Assembly (NCBI GenBank): GCA_019747615.1
Contig: JAIEQQ010000547.1
Coordinates: 1 to 8,638, forward strand
Direction of reading: 5' to 3'
DNA from: Phycisphaerales bacterium
Lineage (GTDB): Bacteria > Planctomycetota > Phycisphaerae > Phycisphaerales > UBA1924
Length of the DNA stretch: 8,638 nucleotides
The notes under the pieces were generated by a model that saw only the letters and a list, made by a program, of their open reading frames with translations, was not told where the DNA came from and made no database searches. A program made the translations under genes and the position numbers. Of the stretch, positions 6,739-8,638 are shown piece by piece. Positions within the stretch are counted from its first letter, which is position 1; every line of letters starts with the position of its first letter.

Positions 6739-7671
6739 ATGACCCGCACCACCCTCAACGCGTTCCGTCCCGCCAACACCCGCAGGCTCCTGGCGATCAC
6801 CGCCGCCGCCGGCCTCTCGCTGGCGCTGATCAGCGCCGCCCTCGGCGTCGGCCGCGCCGCGCCCCGCACAACTCCCGCGGCTGCCGCGACCGTCGAGCCC
6901 ACCGCAAACATCCTCTCCGTCGCCCGCGGCGCCGGCTCATTCAAGACACTCGCCGCCGCGATCGAAGCCGCCGGCCTCACCAGCGCCCTCAACGCCGACG
7001 GCCCATTCACCGTCTTCGCGCCGACCGACGCCGCGTTCGCCAAGCTCCCCGCCTCTACGCTCGCCGCGCTCCTCAAGCCCGAGAACAAGGACGCCCTCAC
7101 CGCGATCCTCACGTATCACGTCATCGCGGCACGCGTCACCTCGGTCCAGGCCGCCGGCCTCAGCACCGCCACCACGCTCAACACCGCGGAGCTGCCGATC
7201 TCACTCCGCGATGGTCGCCTCACCGTGCAAAACGCCGCGGTCATCAAGACCGACATCGCCGCGACCAACGGTGTCATTCACGTCATCGATTCGGTCCTCC
7301 TCCCGCCCAACCTCGACCTCTCCCGCCTCACCGCCACACGCTCGCAGGCCGCCGCCCCGATGTCCCTCATCCAAGCCGCGATCGACCGCGGCGTGCCCAT
7401 GTACAACGACCACCAACCCAAAGCCTGCACCAAGATCTACGAAGTCGCCATGGTCGGCCTCATGGCCATGGACGACACGATGGTCCCCACCAACGTCAAG
7501 GCCTCGCTCGAACGCGCGATGGACCGCGCCCGCGCCGAACACTCTTGGTCAAAGAAGGCCTGGGCCTATCGCGAAGGCCTCGACCAAGCCGCGGAAATGC
7601 TCGCAACCACCAGCGCCGCAGACATGGCCTCGTCAACCCAGAAGACACCCACAATGCCCACCGCACGCTAA
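6739..7671 (+). CDS. Secreted fasciclin (FAS1/beta-Ig-H3) domain protein with extra C-terminal segment
   Basis: This is an exported surface or periplasmic protein of 310 residues; FAS1 domains usually mediate adhesion. Residues 1-41 form a signal peptide: basic start with TRRLLAI (14-20), a hydrophobic core and a likely cut after GRAA; the Arg pair makes Tat export possible but the motif is weak. One FAS1 domain covers about 54-190, with the H1 box FTVFAPTDAAF (90-100), the central YH (126-127) and the H2 box NGVIHVIDSVLLP (177-189). Residues 206-288 form a second, helical-looking segment with AAIDRGVPMYNDHQPKAC (213-230) and IYEVAMVGLMAM (233-244), which I cannot assign to a named domain. 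The ATG follows AAGGA with 7 bases between. The divergent sigma/anti-sigma pair suggests it is a target of that sigma factor. Confidence 0.88.
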   Translation: MTRTTLNAFRPANTRRLLAITAAAGLSLALISAALGVGRAAPRTTPAAAATVEPTANILSVARGAGSFKTLAAAIEAAGLTSALNADGPFTVFAPTDAAFAKLPASTLAALLKPENKDALTAILTYHVIAARVTSVQAAGLSTATTLNTAELPISLRDGRLTVQNAAVIKTDIAATNGVIHVIDSVLLPPNLDLSRLTATRSQAAAPMSLIQAAIDRGVPMYNDHQPKACTKIYEVAMVGLMAMDDTMVPTNVKASLERAMDRARAEHSWSKKAWAYREGLDQAAEMLATTSAADMASSTQKTPTMPTAR

Positions 7672-7897
7672 CACGGAGCACCATTGATACGGATCACCGT
7701 TGAGTCCCGCGCCTTTGGACGCCGTGTCTGAGGCTCTGCGAAGGCACGGGTCGAACTCTCTCAAGCACACTCGCCAACGAAAGTCCGCACTCGTCCAAAC
7801 TCCCTCCGCGGCCCCAGCCCCCGACCATCGCCCGCCACACGCCGCGAACAACCCGCTCACGCACGCCGTCATCCATGAGAGGAAGCGGCGGTGTGCA
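7672..7897 (+). other. Unassigned segment between FAS1 stop and terminator
   Basis: There are 226 bp between the FAS1 stop and a strong plus-strand terminator. A plus-strand frame from 7700 stays open but runs through the terminator hairpin and has a basic, Pro/Ala-rich product unlike any family I know; minus-strand frames are equally unconvincing. I do not find tRNA, tmRNA, SRP RNA or RNase P RNA hallmarks. It may be a long 3' untranslated region, a small RNA ending at the terminator, or the remnant of a decayed gene. Confidence 0.4.
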
Positions 7898-7929
7898 AAG
7901 ACGGCCCGAATGTCGGGCCGTTTTCTTTT
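7898..7929 (+). terminator. Strong Rho-independent terminator
   Basis: ACGGCCCGA at 7901-7909 and TCGGGCCGT at 7913-7921 form a perfect 9-bp stem with an ATG loop, followed by TTTTCTTTT (7921-7929). Two or three A/G bases before the stem can extend the pairing into the T-run. On the minus strand only AAA precedes the hairpin, so it should act mainly on plus-strand transcripts, that is FAS1 or an RNA starting between 7672 and 7897. Confidence 0.85.
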
Positions 7930-7966
7930 GGTGTGATTCTGCGATGCCGAGGTGCATTTCTCCGCC

Positions 7967-8037
7967 GCAGCGTCCACGGCCCTCGGCCCCAAAGGGGCGG
8001 CGGCCCGTCGCAACGTCTCTGGCCCCAGAGGGGCCAC
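7967..8037. repeat. Pair of related CCCC-NNN-GGGG hairpin units
   Basis: Two similar units follow one another. In the first, GCAGCGTC (7967-7974) precedes GCCCC-AAA-GGGGC (7987-7999). In the second, GCAACGTC (8011-8018) precedes a 7-bp stem TGGCCCC / GGGGCCA with an AGA loop (8021-8037). They resemble REP palindromes seen next to REP-associated tyrosine transposases, and such a transposase starts 105 bp further on. Confidence 0.6.
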
Positions 8038-8046
8038 GGGATGTAG

Positions 8047-8090
8047 CCACGGGTGGAGCGATGCCGATTTGGGCATCGCGGAACCCGTGG
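8047..8090. repeat. 44-nt two-storey palindrome with symmetric GGA/GGA internal loop
   Basis: The outer stem is CCACGGGT (8047-8054) with ACCCGTGG (8083-8090). The inner stem is GCGATGCC (8058-8065) with GGCATCGC (8072-8079). Each side has the same three bases, GGA (8055-8057 and 8080-8082), between the stems, and the loop is GATTTG. Sixteen base pairs are perfect. A direct copy of GCGATGCCGA (8058-8067) also occurs at 7941-7950. It is probably part of the transposase-linked repeat region. Confidence 0.75.
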
Positions 8091-8112
8091 AAAAGAGTGC
8101 TCTTAACTTCCT

Positions 8113-8133
8113 CTTCGCCCCGGAGGGGCGAAG
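8113..8133 (+). promoter_or_regulatory. Hairpin overlapping the transposase Shine-Dalgarno
   Basis: CTTCGCCCC (8113-8121) and GGGGCGAAG (8125-8133) form a perfect 9-bp stem with a GGA loop. The Shine-Dalgarno AAGGA (8131-8135), 6 bases before the transposase ATG, shares its first three bases with the 3' arm. In an RNA copy the stem could hide the ribosome site. In IS200, a leader stem-loop is known to block translation of the transposase, so this is a plausible self-limiting device. The same stem may also be the left-end or REP palindrome. Confidence 0.6.
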
Positions 8134-8141
8134 GATTTAGG

Positions 8142-8594
8142 ATGCCCGGCACCTACTCCCAACTCCTGCTCCATGTCGTCTTCTCCACGAAGAACCGCCA
8201 GCCTTGGATCACCGCCGAGGTCGCCGAGCGCTTGTATCCGTACATCGGTGGCATTGTCCGGGCCGAGAAGGGCGTGCTCTACGACATCGGCGGCGTTGAG
8301 GACCACATCCACATGTACCTCCGGTGGCGGCCCGATGGCTCGATCTCGGATTTGATGCGCACCGTAAAAGCTCGATCATCCAAGTGGGTTCACGAGACGT
8401 ATCCGAGCCTTGCCGCGTTCGCGTGGCAAGAGGGGTACAGCGTGTTCTCGGTCAGCAAGTCGCAGGAAGAAGCCGTGAAGAAGTACATCGCCGGACAGGC
8501 CGAGCATCACAAGAAGGAAGACTTCAAGTCGGAGTTTCTTCGGATACTTCGCGCTCACGGCGTGGAGTTCGATGAGCGGCAGGTGTTCGAATGA
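8142..8594 (+). CDS. tnpA: IS200/RAYT-like HUH (Y1) transposase, complete
   Basis: This enzyme cuts and rejoins single-stranded DNA through a 5'-phosphotyrosine link. The 150 residues match the usual size of Y1 transposases. The HUH metal-binding motif is H55-I56-H57 (GVEDHIHMYL, 51-60), and the nucleophile is Y115 in YIAGQ (115-119), with the helix Q119 also present. Other family-typical stretches are HVVFSTKNR (11-19), SDLMRTVKARSSKW (69-82) and AWQEGYSVFSVS (94-105). The frame is open far upstream, but homology begins at the ATG at 8142, which has AAGGA six bases before it. No TnpB accessory gene is visible before the edge. It appears intact, so it could be active or have been domesticated as a RAYT. 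Confidence 0.92.
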   Translation: MPGTYSQLLLHVVFSTKNRQPWITAEVAERLYPYIGGIVRAEKGVLYDIGGVEDHIHMYLRWRPDGSISDLMRTVKARSSKWVHETYPSLAAFAWQEGYSVFSVSKSQEEAVKKYIAGQAEHHKKEDFKSEFLRILRAHGVEFDERQVFE

Positions 8595-8595
8595 G

Positions 8596-8636
8596 TCGCG
8601 GCATTCATCCGCGATTCCTCTGCCCCTCCGGGGCAG
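8596..8636. repeat. Two hairpins directly after the transposase gene
   Basis: TCGCGG (8596-8601) pairs with CCGCGA (8609-8614) around CATTCAT. CTGCCCC (8620-8626) pairs with GGGGCAG (8630-8636) around TCC. Neither is followed by a T-run inside the window, so they look like element-end palindromes rather than terminators. The second matches the upstream CCCC-GGA-GGGG hairpin in inverted orientation. Confidence 0.65.
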
Positions 8637-8638
8637 GT

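Larger units (their letters stand above)
8113..8636 (+). mobile_element. IS200-like / REP-associated transposase unit, minimal extent
   Basis: A single HUH transposase gene is bracketed by hairpins: CCCC-GGA-GGGG upstream (8113-8133) and CCCC-TCC-GGGG downstream (8620-8636). As DNA the second is the reverse-complement arrangement of the first at loop and inner stem. IS200/IS605 elements and RAYT-REP units have such subterminal palindromes and no terminal inverted repeats or target duplication. The true ends are not fixed: the left one could reach to about 7941 and the right one lies at or beyond the window edge. Confidence 0.5.

Noticed and set aside
6594..7703. A 369-codon plus-strand open frame overlapping the FAS1 gene in another frame
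   Set aside because: The product is Arg/His/Pro-rich, as expected for a frame-shifted reading of GC-rich coding DNA. The FAS1 frame has a signal peptide, family motifs and a Shine-Dalgarno.
7740..7780. A T-loop-like GGTCGAAC suggesting a tRNA or tmRNA end
   Set aside because: The flanking bases do not form the required T-arm stem, and no acceptor, D or anticodon arms can be drawn around it.
7700..7936. A 78-codon plus-strand open frame after FAS1
   Set aside because: It would run through the intrinsic terminator hairpin and stop only after its T-tract. The product is basic and Pro/Ala-rich without motifs.
7875..8141. In-frame extension of the transposase to an ATG at 7875
   Set aside because: The added residues would be encoded by the terminator T-tract and the hairpin repeats. 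Family similarity begins at the ATG at 8142, which has its own Shine-Dalgarno.

Overview
The window is GC-rich, with G/C-ending codons, and is most consistent with a bacterium of the Planctomycetota, perhaps Phycisphaerae. That placement is an inference from gene style: a VLCAD-like long acyl-CoA dehydrogenase, a fasciclin protein with an extra C-terminal segment, an ECF sigma factor with an RskA-type anti-sigma, and an IS200-like transposase among GC-rich hairpins. No rRNA or other phylogenetic marker is present. Seven protein genes are supported; most other long open frames are antisense or out-of-frame shadows of them.

Left part (1-4138): two metabolic genes lie on the minus strand. The downstream one is histidine ammonia-lyase (hutH), whose last few codons run off the left edge. 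The upstream one is a 668-residue acyl-CoA dehydrogenase. The 179 bp between them is packed with inverted repeats, including a strong hairpin 12 bp past the dehydrogenase stop, so the two are probably not one simple operon. A 395-bp gap without a recognisable gene follows.

Middle part (4139-7929): a type II secretion/type IV pilin-like protein on the plus strand faces an overlapping sigma/anti-sigma pair on the minus strand. The sigma start is separated by a 450-bp intergenic region from a divergent, secreted FAS1 (fasciclin) protein. This ECF sigma / RskA-type anti-sigma / FAS1 layout resembles the SigK-RskA system of mycobacteria, whose targets MPT70 and MPT83 are FAS1 proteins. The simplest reading is a membrane-held sigma factor that controls a cell-surface FAS1 protein. 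A strong intrinsic terminator closes the region 227 bp past the FAS1 stop.

Right part (7930-8638): hairpins of the type CCCC-NNN-GGGG and a 44-nt two-storey stem lead into a complete 150-residue IS200/RAYT-like HUH transposase. Its Shine-Dalgarno sequence overlaps the arm of a hairpin. Another hairpin with the opposite loop orientation lies just after the gene, at the window edge. This looks like a REP-associated tyrosine transposase or a small IS200-type element with its palindromic ends.

No tRNA, rRNA or CRISPR array was seen. The best candidates for something under-described are the C-terminal segment of the FAS1 protein, the sigma/anti-sigma/FAS1 module in this lineage, the two-storey palindrome, and the structured intergenic repeats.
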